Notes under the pieces: model-generated
What the model saw: the letters and a program-made list of their open reading frames with translations, nothing else
Database searches by the model: none
What the model was told of the DNA's origin: nothing
Shown here: positions 1-7,481 of the stretch, piece after piece
Layout of the letters: every line of letters begins with the position of its first letter
How positions within the stretch are numbered: position 1 is the stretch's first letter
Assembly: GCA_018333395.1 (NCBI GenBank)
Contig: JAGXSQ010000092.1
Coordinates: forward strand, 1-18,927
Direction of reading: 5' to 3'
Length of the DNA: 18,927 bases
Origin: Dethiobacter sp.
GTDB lineage: Bacteria > Bacillota_D > Dethiobacteria > Dethiobacterales > Dethiobacteraceae
Translations under genes and position numbers: made by a program

Positions 1-1297
1 AGATCCCCGCCCGAGTTGCCGCCACAAGCAGCGCCCCTTCCGTCGGGTCACCGTCTACCTGCCACTCCTCCCCACCCCCACGGCGCCAGAGCGGCCGTAG
101 CGGTATTTTCCCTTTGCGCAATCCAGCATTATTACAAAGCACCGCCGCTTTCAGCGCCACCCCCAGATCCGGCTCCAACTCCGGCCTGATCGCGCGGCTG
201 CCGAAAAGAAACTCCCCCTGTGGGCTGTAGCCGTCTCCTTCGACTTGGTACACTCGTCCGCCGGCCCAGATTTCCCTGACGTTCATCTTATTTTGCGTCA
301 GTGTCCCCGTCTTGTCGGCACAGATTACGGTAGCGCACCCCAGCACTTCCACTGCCGGCAGGCGACGGATGATCGCTTTTTTTCTGGCCATCCGCTGGAC
401 TCCGCTGGCCAGCGCAATCGTGACCACCGCCGGCAATCCTTCAGGGATGGCCGCTACAGCCAGAGACACTCCCGCCATAAGCATCTTGTAGGCTGGAAAG
501 CCACGTGCCAGTCCCATGACTACAACTACGGCGCAAATGAGCAGGCAGCATCCTACCAATATGCGGCCCATCTGTCCAAGGCGCTTCTGCAGCGGGGTAG
601 CTTGCGTTCCGGCCTCCTGGAGCAGGTGGGCCACCCGCCCCATTTCCGTGGCGCTCCCGGTTGCCACCACAACCCCGTTGCCTCGCCCTGCCGTCACATG
701 CGTCCCCATAAAAGCCATGTTTATCAGCTCCCCAAGGACACACCCCGTCTCCTGCAGCGGTTCCGCCTGTTTCAGCACCGCCTCAGACTCGCCGGTCAGC
801 GGCGCCTCATTGACAGAAAGCTGCCTGACCTGACAAAGGCGGATATCGGCGGGAACGCGGTCACCCGCTTCCAGTAGCACAATATCACCAGAAACAAGCT
901 CCTCTGCCGGCACCAAACGGACCAGGCCACTGCGCAGCACGCGGGCCGTCGGCGAAACCATCTCCTGTAGCGCTGAAAGCGACCGTTCCGCTCTGTACTC
1001 CTGCACAAAACCAAGCACAGCGTTAACCATGACAATAGCAATAATGGCCAACGCATCGCTGTATTCGCCCAGCAGGCCGGAGAGTACCGTGGCCGCCAGC
1101 AGCACCAGCACCATGAAATCGCGGAACTGAGACAAAAAAAGAAGTCCTGGCGATGTCTTCTTTTTTACGGGCAACAAATTGAGACCGTACTTTTTTTGAC
1201 GCCTAGCCACTTCGTTTTCAGACAGGCCTTCCGACAGTTCTACCGCAAAAATTTCCAGTACTGCGGCGCACGTCTGCACTGACCAGGAAATTTTCAT
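1..1297 (-). CDS. Cation-transporting P-type ATPase, P2A (Ca2+-like), N-terminal part
   Basis: Membrane ion pump that couples ATP hydrolysis to cation export. The frame is open from ATG at 1297 to the window edge, giving 432 residues; the C-terminal half (rest of the N domain, hinge, M5-M10) lies outside. Visible features are an N-terminal cation-ATPase domain (about 1-50), M1 and M2 (about 55-100), the actuator domain with TGES at 168-171, M4 with IPEGLP at 284-289 and the phosphorylation motif DKTGT with Asp328, then a GDPTEGALL motif of the nucleotide-binding domain near the edge. The IPEGLP sequence with its glutamate and the NAVLGFVQE segment in M2 match SERCA-type Ca2+ pumps, so calcium (or Mn2+) is the likeliest substrate. 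That is inferred from family knowledge, because the M5-M6 ligands cannot be seen. A GGGGTGA ribosome binding site lies about 6 bases before the ATG. No clear promoter was identified in the 163-base gap upstream. Confidence 0.95.
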   Translation of the reverse strand, partial: MKISWSVQTCAAVLEIFAVELSEGLSENEVARRQKKYGLNLLPVKKKTSPGLLFLSQFRDFMVLVLLAATVLSGLLGEYSDALAIIAIVMVNAVLGFVQEYRAERSLSALQEMVSPTARVLRSGLVRLVPAEELVSGDIVLLEAGDRVPADIRLCQVRQLSVNEAPLTGESEAVLKQAEPLQETGCVLGELINMAFMGTHVTAGRGNGVVVATGSATEMGRVAHLLQEAGTQATPLQKRLGQMGRILVGCCLLICAVVVVMGLARGFPAYKMLMAGVSLAVAAIPEGLPAVVTIALASGVQRMARKKAIIRRLPAVEVLGCATVICADKTGTLTQNKMNVREIWAGGRVYQVEGDGYSPQGEFLFGSRAIRPELEPDLGVALKAAVLCNNAGLRKGKIPLRPLWRRGGGEEWQVDGDPTEGALLVAATRAGI

Positions 1298-1460
1298 CTT
1301 TGTCACCCCACAAAACAGCAGTGTTAGCTTCAGCTTATATATATGGCACTGCCGCGGGGAAAAGCACTTGCTTTCGCGTTACGCCTTACAGTTATAAATC
1401 CGTTTCGGATGTCGGTCTGGCTTTCATGTGGTAGCCGGAAGGCTTTATTTGGGGCGAGGC

Positions 1461-2318
1461 TCAAATATCACGCGCCCCAAAGTTTTTGATGGTCAAAGAC
1501 AGGAAAAAGACCGCATAGCCTCCCGCATAAGCAAGCATCCAAGGGCTAGGCTGGGAGATCCCCTGGAAGGGACCTACTGCGAACAATCCGGTGAACAGCT
1601 CCATACCCGGTAAGGCGAAAAGTGTAGAAGTCGCTTTTCTAAACAGGATGTCGGTAGGCAAAAGCAGGCTGGAAATGATGCCGGCGTGGACTAAAGCACC
1701 GCCTTCTTGTCCAGCCTGTTCTAGCATAGCTCCCACCTGCTCCAGCAACCCGCCTACCATGGCCAGGCCGTAGAGCATTACGGCCATAATGCTGGCATTT
1801 AAGGTGGAAAAACGGGAGCTGCCCCACATGGTGGCGGCCATAAGCAGGTAAGGACCCAGCAAAAAGAGCAAAAACCCAGTAATCAGGTTGGCTGACCCAA
1901 AGGGAATTCTAGCTCCCAGGGCCAGATTAAGGCCGATGATGGCAAAGAACAGAAAAGCGCTATACCCTGCGACCATCAGCCCGATACCCAAAAATTTGCC
2001 CGCCACCACTTCCCACCGCTTAAGTGGTTTTACCAGCATAGCCTGCATAACACCGCTCTCAATATCGCCAGCTAAAGTTCCCGCAGCAGCCACAATCACC
2101 AACAGGGCGATAATAAAGCTCGCAAAATAGAGGCCAATGGAAACCAGTTGGGTAGTGGCAGCCATAGCCATCAGCGGTTCAACGCCTTCCTGCTGGCTGT
2201 ATATCTCCCGTAAGCCGAAGCCATACAAGGCCAGAAAGATAGCAGTAAGCACTAAAATCAGGAGCAGGATCTTTTTGTTCAGCATTTCTTTAAGTGTGCA
2301 TTTCAAGATTTCAGCCAT
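1461..2318 (-). CDS. ABC-2 type transporter permease
   Basis: Membrane subunit of an ABC transporter, 285 residues. The N-terminus (MAEILKCTLKEMLNKK) is a short cytoplasmic segment followed by a hydrophobic helix, then a short outer loop and about five further hydrophobic segments (roughly residues 57-80, 110-135, 142-165, 172-192 and 255-277). This is the usual ABC-2 permease layout with an interfacial helix after TM2 (DIESGVMQAMLVKPLKRWE, typical of this family). Its ATG overlaps the stop of the ATPase gene upstream by one base (TAATG), so the two are translationally coupled and form one transporter. The substrate is unknown. The gene is last in an operon headed by an ECF sigma factor, which suggests export or detoxification of an envelope-active compound rather than nutrient uptake; this is inference. 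Confidence 0.9.
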   Translation of the reverse strand: MAEILKCTLKEMLNKKILLLILVLTAIFLALYGFGLREIYSQQEGVEPLMAMAATTQLVSIGLYFASFIIALLVIVAAAGTLAGDIESGVMQAMLVKPLKRWEVVAGKFLGIGLMVAGYSAFLFFAIIGLNLALGARIPFGSANLITGFLLFLLGPYLLMAATMWGSSRFSTLNASIMAVMLYGLAMVGGLLEQVGAMLEQAGQEGGALVHAGIISSLLLPTDILFRKATSTLFALPGMELFTGLFAVGPFQGISQPSPWMLAYAGGYAVFFLSLTIKNFGARDI

Positions 2319-3214
2319 TATTTCTCCCCCTTCAACAAGTTAACGAACAGGTCTTCCAGGGAGTTGGCAGCGGGACGCAACTCGTAAAGAGGAGTGCCGG
2401 AGGCCATGATTATTTTCACCATCTCCGGGATGTCTTCTCTGTCTTTTACTCTCAGGGAAAGACAGCCCTCCTGTAGTTTGACGCTTGGGTACCTGACCAT
2501 GAGAATCTCTAGGAGGTTGCCAGACGGCGGGCCAATCTTGGCCTCTATAGCACCGGTTACAGACAACAAGTCAGCTAGGCTACCTTGAGCAATAATTCGC
2601 CCCTTATTGATAATAGCGGCATCATCACAGACCATCTCCACTTCACTTAATAAGTGGCTGTTCAGGAAAACGGTGCTTCCTTCGCGCCTCAAACTCCGCA
2701 GAATCTCCCGTATCTCCCTCCTGCCTACCGGATCTAAAGCGGAAGTGGGCTCATCTAGGAAAAGAAGGTCGGGGGCAGGCAGCAATGCCGCCGCCAGCCC
2801 CAGCCGCTGTTGCATTCCCTTACTATAGGCTCCAACCCGTTTCTTCTCCTGCCCGGTAAGGCCCACCATATCCAGCACTGCTATAATGCGAGCCTTAGGC
2901 CGAGCCATTTTATACAGGCCAGCATGAAACCGCAGAACATCCAATCCAGACATCCAGTCGTAGTACTTAAAATTCTCCGGCAAGTAGCCGATTTTTTGCT
3001 TGTTGGACGTGTCCCACAATGGTTTGCCCAATACTCTGGCCGTTCCGGACGTAGGGTGCAGGAGACCTACCAGCGTCTTAACCAAGGTACTTTTCCCTGC
3101 CCCGTTTGGTCCAAGGAAACCGAAAATTTTACCTGAGCCTACCTCAAGATTTACTTCGTGACAACCGCCCCGTCCGTTGAACTGCTTAGTTAAGTCCAAT
3201 GTTTCGATTACCAT
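2318..3214 (-). CDS. ABC transporter ATP-binding protein
   Basis: Cytoplasmic ATPase that powers the permease encoded immediately downstream. All nucleotide-binding motifs are present: Walker A GPNGAGKST (35-43), signature SKGMQQRLGLA (131-141), Walker B LLFLDE (150-155) and an H-loop histidine at about 187; the post-Walker region GYLPEN is typical of ABC-2 exporters. The C-terminal about 80 residues form the small extra domain common in this exporter class. Two starts are possible. ATG at 3226 overlaps the anti-sigma stop as ATGA but has no ribosome binding site. ATG at 3214, chosen here, has GAGG six bases upstream and begins MVIETLDLTKQF, as the family usually does (298 residues). The gene sits between the anti-sigma factor and the permease. 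Function is secure; the substrate is not known. Confidence 0.93.
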   Translation of the reverse strand: MVIETLDLTKQFNGRGGCHEVNLEVGSGKIFGFLGPNGAGKSTLVKTLVGLLHPTSGTARVLGKPLWDTSNKQKIGYLPENFKYYDWMSGLDVLRFHAGLYKMARPKARIIAVLDMVGLTGQEKKRVGAYSKGMQQRLGLAAALLPAPDLLFLDEPTSALDPVGRREIREILRSLRREGSTVFLNSHLLSEVEMVCDDAAIINKGRIIAQGSLADLLSVTGAIEAKIGPPSGNLLEILMVRYPSVKLQEGCLSLRVKDREDIPEMVKIIMASGTPLYELRPAANSLEDLFVNLLKGEK

Positions 3215-3222
3215 ATCAAACC

Positions 3223-4368
3223 TCATAGGGAGCGGGCGACAGCCAGCAGCTCTTCTTCCGACAGGCCGGAGCTAAGCACATAAATCTTCTGGTCATCGCC
3301 CCAGACAAGGTGTCCAAAGCCGGTGCTCTCTCCACCCCATTTCTCGTAAATATACAGGGCGCGGTGGTCATTGATAAACACTTCTTTTATCAGGCTGCCA
3401 GGCCCTACCGGTATAGGCAATGTGGTTTGCCAGTCCTCAATCTGAACCAGCTGGCGCCTGATGCTTTGGGGGATAAAGGGCAAGGACAGCACTACCTCCC
3501 GTAAGGCATTCACATCTATGCCTTCTGGCACCAAAATTTCCGGGGCAGCGGTGATTTTTAAGCTTAGATGCTGTTGTCCCTGCCTATTCCCTTCTGTCTG
3601 CGGGTACGGGTAAACATACACAAATTGGAGGGTGCCACTGGAAGAGATAGTAAAACTTTTTCCATCCAGCTCCTGCGGTAGCAACAGGGAACCTCCCGCT
3701 GCTTTGATTAACTGGTTGATTTGCCCGACCGAGGGAACTAGCTCAATGGTAGTCGGGTTAATAAGCGATACGGCTTCCAGACTAAATTTTTCGGGCGTCA
3801 CCGGCATTTTGAAGGGAAAGGGAGATTGCTCCGCCAGGATGGACAAATCTTCTCGGCTGAAATGTTGCGCTTCTCCGCCGGTTAGCTTTAACTGGCCAAA
3901 CTGCCTTAGATCTATATCCCGTGTTCCTTGGCCATAAAACTGGTTCTGGATTTGTTGCAGGTCCTCGACGGTAAAGGTCACAGCTTCAAGCTGGTTCACC
4001 CGGAAAAGGTGTAGAAACGCAGCTAGCCCGTCCCTGACAGGGGTCACCAGAACGGTGGCCAAAACAAATATTAAGGTAGCAGCCACTGTAAAAGCCGGGC
4101 GGTGTTTTCGGATAGTATACAAAATGCCGCCTCCTCTTTGTTTTCTTGCTAATCTTTGATTAAGACTGTGCCAGGCTTGATCCACTTGGCTCTCTGGCAA
4201 AGCCAGCGTCATCTTTTCCTTGGTTAGGCTATCCATGGCAGTCATCTCAGCCAGTCTTTGACGACAGTTATGGCAATCATGAAGATGCGCATCCAACTCT
4301 CTTTGCTCTGCAATCGTTAATTCTGCATCAATGCTTGACTGTAGCAGCCCTTCATGGCAGTATGCCAT
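3223..4368 (-). CDS. Zinc-finger anti-sigma factor, membrane-anchored, large outer domain
   Basis: Probable regulator that holds the ECF sigma factor encoded just upstream at the membrane. From the ATG at 4368 (AAGGTG six bases upstream) the protein has 381 residues; an ATG at 4413 is also in frame but would add 15 residues unlike the family. The N-terminus carries a ZAS/zf-HC2 motif: Cys4-His5, then His28-x3-Cys32-x2-Cys35. A linker follows, then a single hydrophobic helix (about residues 92-109) and an outer domain of about 270 residues whose end (GHLVWGDDQKIYVLSS...EELLAVARSL) resembles DUF4367-type domains. The start overlaps the sigma gene by 17 bases, as expected for a co-translated sigma/anti-sigma pair. 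The outer domain is much larger than in minimal anti-sigma factors and may be the sensor; that is inference. Confidence 0.85.
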   Translation of the reverse strand: MAYCHEGLLQSSIDAELTIAEQRELDAHLHDCHNCRQRLAEMTAMDSLTKEKMTLALPESQVDQAWHSLNQRLARKQRGGGILYTIRKHRPAFTVAATLIFVLATVLVTPVRDGLAAFLHLFRVNQLEAVTFTVEDLQQIQNQFYGQGTRDIDLRQFGQLKLTGGEAQHFSREDLSILAEQSPFPFKMPVTPEKFSLEAVSLINPTTIELVPSVGQINQLIKAAGGSLLLPQELDGKSFTISSSGTLQFVYVYPYPQTEGNRQGQQHLSLKITAAPEILVPEGIDVNALREVVLSLPFIPQSIRRQLVQIEDWQTTLPIPVGPGSLIKEVFINDHRALYIYEKWGGESTGFGHLVWGDDQKIYVLSSGLSEEELLAVARSL

Positions 4369-4825
4369 GCTTTTCACCTTCCTCATACAGTTTTTTGAAT
4401 TTTTGCTGAGCACGGGCCAGCAAGGTACCTACGGAGGCTTTGTTTATGCTCAGGGCAACAGCAATCTCTTCGTAGGTGAAGCCAGAGTGCTTAAGCACCA
4501 GAAGCGAGCGATCCCTTGCAGGCATTTCTGATAGGATGCTACCAACCTCTATTATTTCCCATTCCCGTTCTTGACTACTGGTCATGGCTTCCCCGGAAAT
4601 AACGATTTCGGTTTCTTTTCGCCGGTGATTTTTATCATTCCGCTTTTGATTAAAGGCTAGGTTACGGGCCACCTGGGCAAGCCACCCGCCTAAGTTGCCA
4701 TGATTCTTGGGAGGATGTTCGTAGAGCCGGAGAAAGACATCTTGAGCCAAATCTTCCGCTAAAGAGTAATCATGTAGCAGGTACGCTAACTGCCGAAACA
4801 CCTGAGGATAATATTGCCTAAACAT
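4352..4825 (-). CDS. ECF-type RNA polymerase sigma factor (sigma-70 family)
   Basis: Alternative sigma factor that redirects RNA polymerase. Region 2 is seen in the N-terminal half (AEDLAQDVFLRLYEHP, the -10 recognition and core-binding helix, then GWLAQVARNLAFNQKR). Region 4 is in the C-terminal half (LPARDRSLLVLK-like segment, then FTYEEIAVALSINKASVGTLLARAQQKFK, a helix-turn-helix for the -35 element). From the ATG at 4825 it is 157 residues. The open frame continues eight codons further upstream to a CTG at 4849, preceded by a much stronger ribosome binding site (GGAGGTGA) at seven bases. The added residues LLSAEFEK restore the usual ECF N-terminus of the form FExLYxxY. So the true product may have 165 residues from a CTG start; GGAG nine bases before the ATG keeps that start possible. 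First gene of the sigma, anti-sigma, ABC operon. Confidence 0.92.
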   Translation of the reverse strand: MFRQYYPQVFRQLAYLLHDYSLAEDLAQDVFLRLYEHPPKNHGNLGGWLAQVARNLAFNQKRNDKNHRRKETEIVISGEAMTSSQEREWEIIEVGSILSEMPARDRSLLVLKHSGFTYEEIAVALSINKASVGTLLARAQQKFKKLYEEGEKHGILP

Positions 4826-4885
4826 TTTTTCAAACTCCGCTGACAGCAGAAAATCACCTCCTCACCTTACTGCCCTGCATAATAC

Positions 4886-4915
4886 ATAACACTTGGGCTA
4901 ACCCAAACGTGACAA
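4886..4915 (-). promoter_or_regulatory. Promoter of the ECF sigma operon
   Basis: On the minus strand TTGTCA (4915-4910) and TGTTAT (4891-4886) are separated by 18 bases and match sigma-A -35 and -10 elements at 5/6 and 4/6 positions. The predicted start lies about 20 bases before the ribosome binding site. An inverted repeat fills the spacer. I could not recognise a classic ECF-type AAC/CGT promoter here, so autoregulation is not shown by sequence. Confidence 0.45.
4889..4910. promoter_or_regulatory. Inverted repeat in the promoter spacer, candidate operator
   Basis: Two 9-base arms (ACACTTGGG and CCCAAACGT) pair at seven of nine positions around a 4-base centre (CTAA). The inner five pairs, TTGGG/CCCAA, are perfect. 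It lies between the -35 and -10 elements of the ECF operon promoter and upstream of the divergent rqcH promoter, a usual place for a repressor or activator site. No known regulator motif was recognised. Confidence 0.4.
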
Positions 4916-4945
4916 TCATTTTGCTCTGCTGTGGTTCGCGCTCAG

Positions 4946-4974
4946 TTGCCGGCGTGGCGGCGGCCTGCTATACT
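4946..4974 (+). promoter_or_regulatory. rqcH: Promoter of rqcH
   Basis: TTGCCG (4946-4951) and TATACT (4969-4974) are separated by exactly 17 bases, with a TG one base before the -10 element (extended -10). Transcription would begin near 4981, just before the GGAGGAG ribosome binding site at 4987-4993 that serves the ATG at 5002, so the leader would be very short. Confidence 0.7.
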
Positions 4975-5001
4975 GGAAAGGCGAACGGAGGAGATGGCGT
5001 C

Positions 5002-6711
5002 ATGGCTTACGATGGGATTACCATGCATGCAGTATGCCGGGAACTAAACGAAAAACTTATGGGGGCGCGTGTGGAAAAAATATTCCAGCCCAAACAACAG
5101 GAAGTCTTGCTGTCTTTGCGCACACGAGACCACACTTTTACCGTACTTTGTTCTGCTGATGCCCGCTTGCCTCGGGTTCATCTTACTCAGGCCAGACAAG
5201 AAAATCCGCCGACTCCTCCACCTTTCTGTATGTTGCTACGCAAACACCTAGGCGGAGCCAAGCTTTTGCACATCCGTCAGGAAGCCATGGAAAGGGTGCT
5301 GACGCTGGCCTTCGCTTCCTATGATGACTCGGGTTGTGAAACAACAAAAAATCTTGTCTGCGAAATAATGGGCAAGCATTCCAACCTCATCCTGACCGTG
5401 GCAGAGGAAGAGGGCAAATGGCGAATACTGGGCAGCGCGCGAGCCGTCACCGAAAAGATGAGCCGCCACCGCGTTGTGCTACCAGGAGAAATTTATCTCC
5501 CGCCTCCTGCCCAGCATAAGCTTTCCCTTTTTACCCTGGATGAAGAAGAATTGGCCGTGGCTCTGACAGGAGACGTTCCGCCTGAGCAACTCGTGGTCAG
5601 AGCAGTAATGGGCATTGGTCCGGAAATAGCCCGCGAGCTCCTGTTTCTGGCCGCTGGCCCGGAGACACTCCATCCTCTGGAGATGGTGCGTAGCCTGACC
5701 ATCAAACTCCGCCAACTAGCTGATACAGTAACTGCCGGCAAATATGCTCCTTGTATCGTACGTTCTCCAGATGGGCACACCAATGCCTTTGCCCCCGTCC
5801 TGCTCTCACGCTTTCCTGCCGAGTGGCTGACTATCTATCCGACAGTTAATGAGATGCTAGATGACTACTTTGTCCGGACAACGCGCCAGTTGCGGGAAGA
5901 AGAGCTGAGAAACCAATTGTCTTCTGTAGCCCGCGCCGCACTCGCCCGCACAGAAAAAAAGCGTCACTTACAAGAAAAAGACTTGCATGATGCTCAGGAT
6001 GCTGACCGTTATCGTCTCTATGGCGAAATGCTGACCGCCAGTTTCCATCTCCTTAAACCGGGACAAAAGGAAGCGGTCGTGACAAACTTCTACTCTCCCA
6101 CGCAGGAACCGCTCTTGGTTCCTCTGGATCAAGCCCGCTCCCCTCAGGAAAATGCACGGCGTTATTTCAAAAAATACCGCAAACTAAAAGACGGAGCCAT
6201 AGTCATCAAGCAGCGCCTAGAGGCGACCAGCCTGGAAGCAGACTATCTCGAATCCATACTCATCGCCCTCGCCCACTCTGACCTAGACAGCTTACTGGAA
6301 ATTCAGGAGGAAATGGAACAAGCCGGACTATTGCGTGCTTCACCGCCGAAAAAGCAGCGTCCGCAGAGCTCCGCTCCGCTACGCTTTATTTCTGCAGACT
6401 CTATTGAAATACTTGTAGGGAAAAATAACCGTCAGAACGATTTGCTGACGCAAAAAACGGCTTCCCCTTCAGATATATGGCTCCACATCAAAGACTATCC
6501 GGGCTCGCACGTCATCATCAGGAACGCTGACCCGCCAGAGCGCACTTTACTGGAGGCGGCAAGGCTTGCTGTGCGCTACAGCAAAGCTGCCGCCTCTGGC
6601 AAAGTCCCGGTAGACTATACTCAGGTTAAACACGTTCGCAAACCCAAAGGTGCCCGCCCCGGCATGGTTATCTACGACCACCAGTCTACACTTTACGTGG
6701 CCGCAGATTAA
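5002..6711 (+). CDS. rqcH: RqcH, NFACT-family ribosome quality-control protein
   Basis: Binds stalled 50S subunits carrying peptidyl-tRNA and recruits tRNA-Ala to add C-terminal alanine tails, marking the nascent chain for degradation (family knowledge; older annotations call it fibronectin-binding protein). The 569 residues from ATG 5002 match the family length of about 570. This start has GGAGGAG eight bases upstream and begins MAYDGITMHAVCRELN, as homologues do; an in-frame ATG at 4909 would put a non-homologous leader upstream. NFACT-N spans about 1-200 (including NPPTPPPFCMLLRKHL at 68-83), a central helical region with a charged coiled coil about 290-420, and NFACT-R at the C-terminus (SDIWLHIKDYPGSHVII from about 490, then VKHVRKP). 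At the position of the conserved Asp-Arg pair it has Glu97-Arg98. It is transcribed alone, with its own promoter and terminator. Confidence 0.95.
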   Translation: MAYDGITMHAVCRELNEKLMGARVEKIFQPKQQEVLLSLRTRDHTFTVLCSADARLPRVHLTQARQENPPTPPPFCMLLRKHLGGAKLLHIRQEAMERVLTLAFASYDDSGCETTKNLVCEIMGKHSNLILTVAEEEGKWRILGSARAVTEKMSRHRVVLPGEIYLPPPAQHKLSLFTLDEEELAVALTGDVPPEQLVVRAVMGIGPEIARELLFLAAGPETLHPLEMVRSLTIKLRQLADTVTAGKYAPCIVRSPDGHTNAFAPVLLSRFPAEWLTIYPTVNEMLDDYFVRTTRQLREEELRNQLSSVARAALARTEKKRHLQEKDLHDAQDADRYRLYGEMLTASFHLLKPGQKEAVVTNFYSPTQEPLLVPLDQARSPQENARRYFKKYRKLKDGAIVIKQRLEATSLEADYLESILIALAHSDLDSLLEIQEEMEQAGLLRASPPKKQRPQSSAPLRFISADSIEILVGKNNRQNDLLTQKTASPSDIWLHIKDYPGSHVIIRNADPPERTLLEAARLAVRYSKAAASGKVPVDYTQVKHVRKPKGARPGMVIYDHQSTLYVAAD

Positions 6712-6722
6712 AAATACCCTAA

Positions 6723-6780
6723 ACCAAGCAAGCATAAGAGGCAGCCAGACAGGCTGTCTTTTCTTTTATGCTTGCTTGGT
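6723..6780 (+). terminator. Rho-independent terminator of rqcH, nested in a long inverted repeat
   Basis: An inner hairpin (GGCAGCC 6740-6746 with GGCTGTC 6752-6758, one mismatch, loop AGACA) is followed by TTTTCTTTT. This is enclosed by an outer inverted repeat of 18 bases (6723-6740 with 6763-6780) with one mismatch. It begins 11 bases after the rqcH stop codon. Confidence 0.8.
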
Positions 6781-6868
6781 GCGTAGCAAACAAAGCGCGC
6801 AGCGTTTTTCTCGCTGACAGGCAAGTCCTGACTGGTTTCGGCAATATCAGCCAAAAAAACGAAAATTT

Positions 6869-6898
6869 TTGACGATAAGAAGGAGATTTGTTCTTAAT
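6869..6898 (+). promoter_or_regulatory. Possible promoter of the helix-turn-helix gene
   Basis: TTGACG (6869-6874) and CTTAAT (6893-6898) are separated by 18 bases, with an A/T-rich stretch (AAAATTTT) immediately upstream. The -35 is good and the -10 is only 4/6. It would give a leader of about 95 bases before GTG 7000. No other gene was seen in the 288-base interval 6712-6999 outside the terminator. Confidence 0.35.
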
Positions 6899-6999
6899 GT
6901 AGAAAGAAGTAGCATCAAAAAGAGCCTTGTTTTATGGGCGCAAAGGCAGTAGTAAGAATGTAGCCAGATAATCCTTGTGCAATTAAAGGAGACGGTAAG

Positions 7000-7467
7000 G
7001 TGCAGGAATACTACACTGTATCTGAAGTAGCAGAGATCAAAGATGTCAACGCTGAGACAGTCCGTCGCTGGCTTCGTACCGGCAAACTGAGTGGACAGCG
7101 CTTGGGCGGGACCAAATCGGGGTGGCGCATCCACCGCCAGGAACTCTATCAAGAAGAAAGCCAAGTTGAGCAACGCGTTGTCGATCTGATCAAAAATATG
7201 CTGGAAGATAGGGCCATGTTCAACCAGTTTGCCCGCGATGTGCTCTATCTGCTAAAAAAAACGAGCCGGCAACTATTGCCGGAGGAAACGGCGGAAATGT
7301 TTCTGGCTCGCACCAAAGCAAAGGATGCTGATTTGACAGCCGAACTGTGGCGAAGTCGTATCGCCGAGCAGAAAGAGCTGCTGGATGAAACGTGTCGGCT
7401 CCTGGAGAAAAACTATGAAAACTGCAAAAAGAACTGGAAAACAGCGGCAAAAATAAAAGAGTGCTAA
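7000..7467 (+). CDS. Helix-turn-helix DNA-binding protein (MerR/excisionase-like)
   Basis: Small DNA-binding protein of 155 residues. The N-terminal 50 residues (YYTVSEVAEIKDVNAETVRR, then WLRTGKLSGQRLGGTKSGWRIHRQEL) are a winged helix-turn-helix of the excisionase/MerR-like HTH_17 type. The remaining about 100 residues are charged and predicted helical (two stretches rich in Glu, Lys and Leu), probably for self-association. No metal or ligand-binding cysteines of true MerR sensors are seen. It starts at GTG 7000 with AGGAG eight bases upstream; no nearer ATG fits. It is monocistronic and convergent with the DUF166-like gene. The targets are unknown. A phage or plasmid excisionase origin is possible, but no integrase or other mobile gene is nearby. 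Confidence 0.85.
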   Translation: MQEYYTVSEVAEIKDVNAETVRRWLRTGKLSGQRLGGTKSGWRIHRQELYQEESQVEQRVVDLIKNMLEDRAMFNQFARDVLYLLKKTSRQLLPEETAEMFLARTKAKDADLTAELWRSRIAEQKELLDETCRLLEKNYENCKKNWKTAAKIKEC

Positions 7468-7481
7468 GCACTCTTTTATTT
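7451..7481. terminator. Bidirectional rho-independent terminator
   Basis: A perfect 14-base stem (7451-7464 with 7468-7481) has the three-base loop TAA, with T-rich ends on both strands. The loop is the stop codon of the plus-strand gene, and the stop codon of the minus-strand gene (7476-7478) lies in the other arm. It therefore ends transcription of both convergent units. Confidence 0.9.

Noticed and set aside
245..877. Long plus-strand open frame of 210 codons
   Set aside because: It lies antisense to the P-type ATPase, which has all hallmark motifs, and its translation is rich in His, Arg and Gln without any domain.
1398..1410. Hairpin ATCCG-TTT-CGGAT after the ABC permease
   Set aside because: Only five pairs with a T-poor tail; too weak to call as the terminator of the sigma operon.
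6847..7173. Minus-strand open frame of 108 codons over the rqcH-HTH interval
   Set aside because: It overlaps the start of the HTH gene in antisense, has no recognisable domain and no convincing ribosome binding site.
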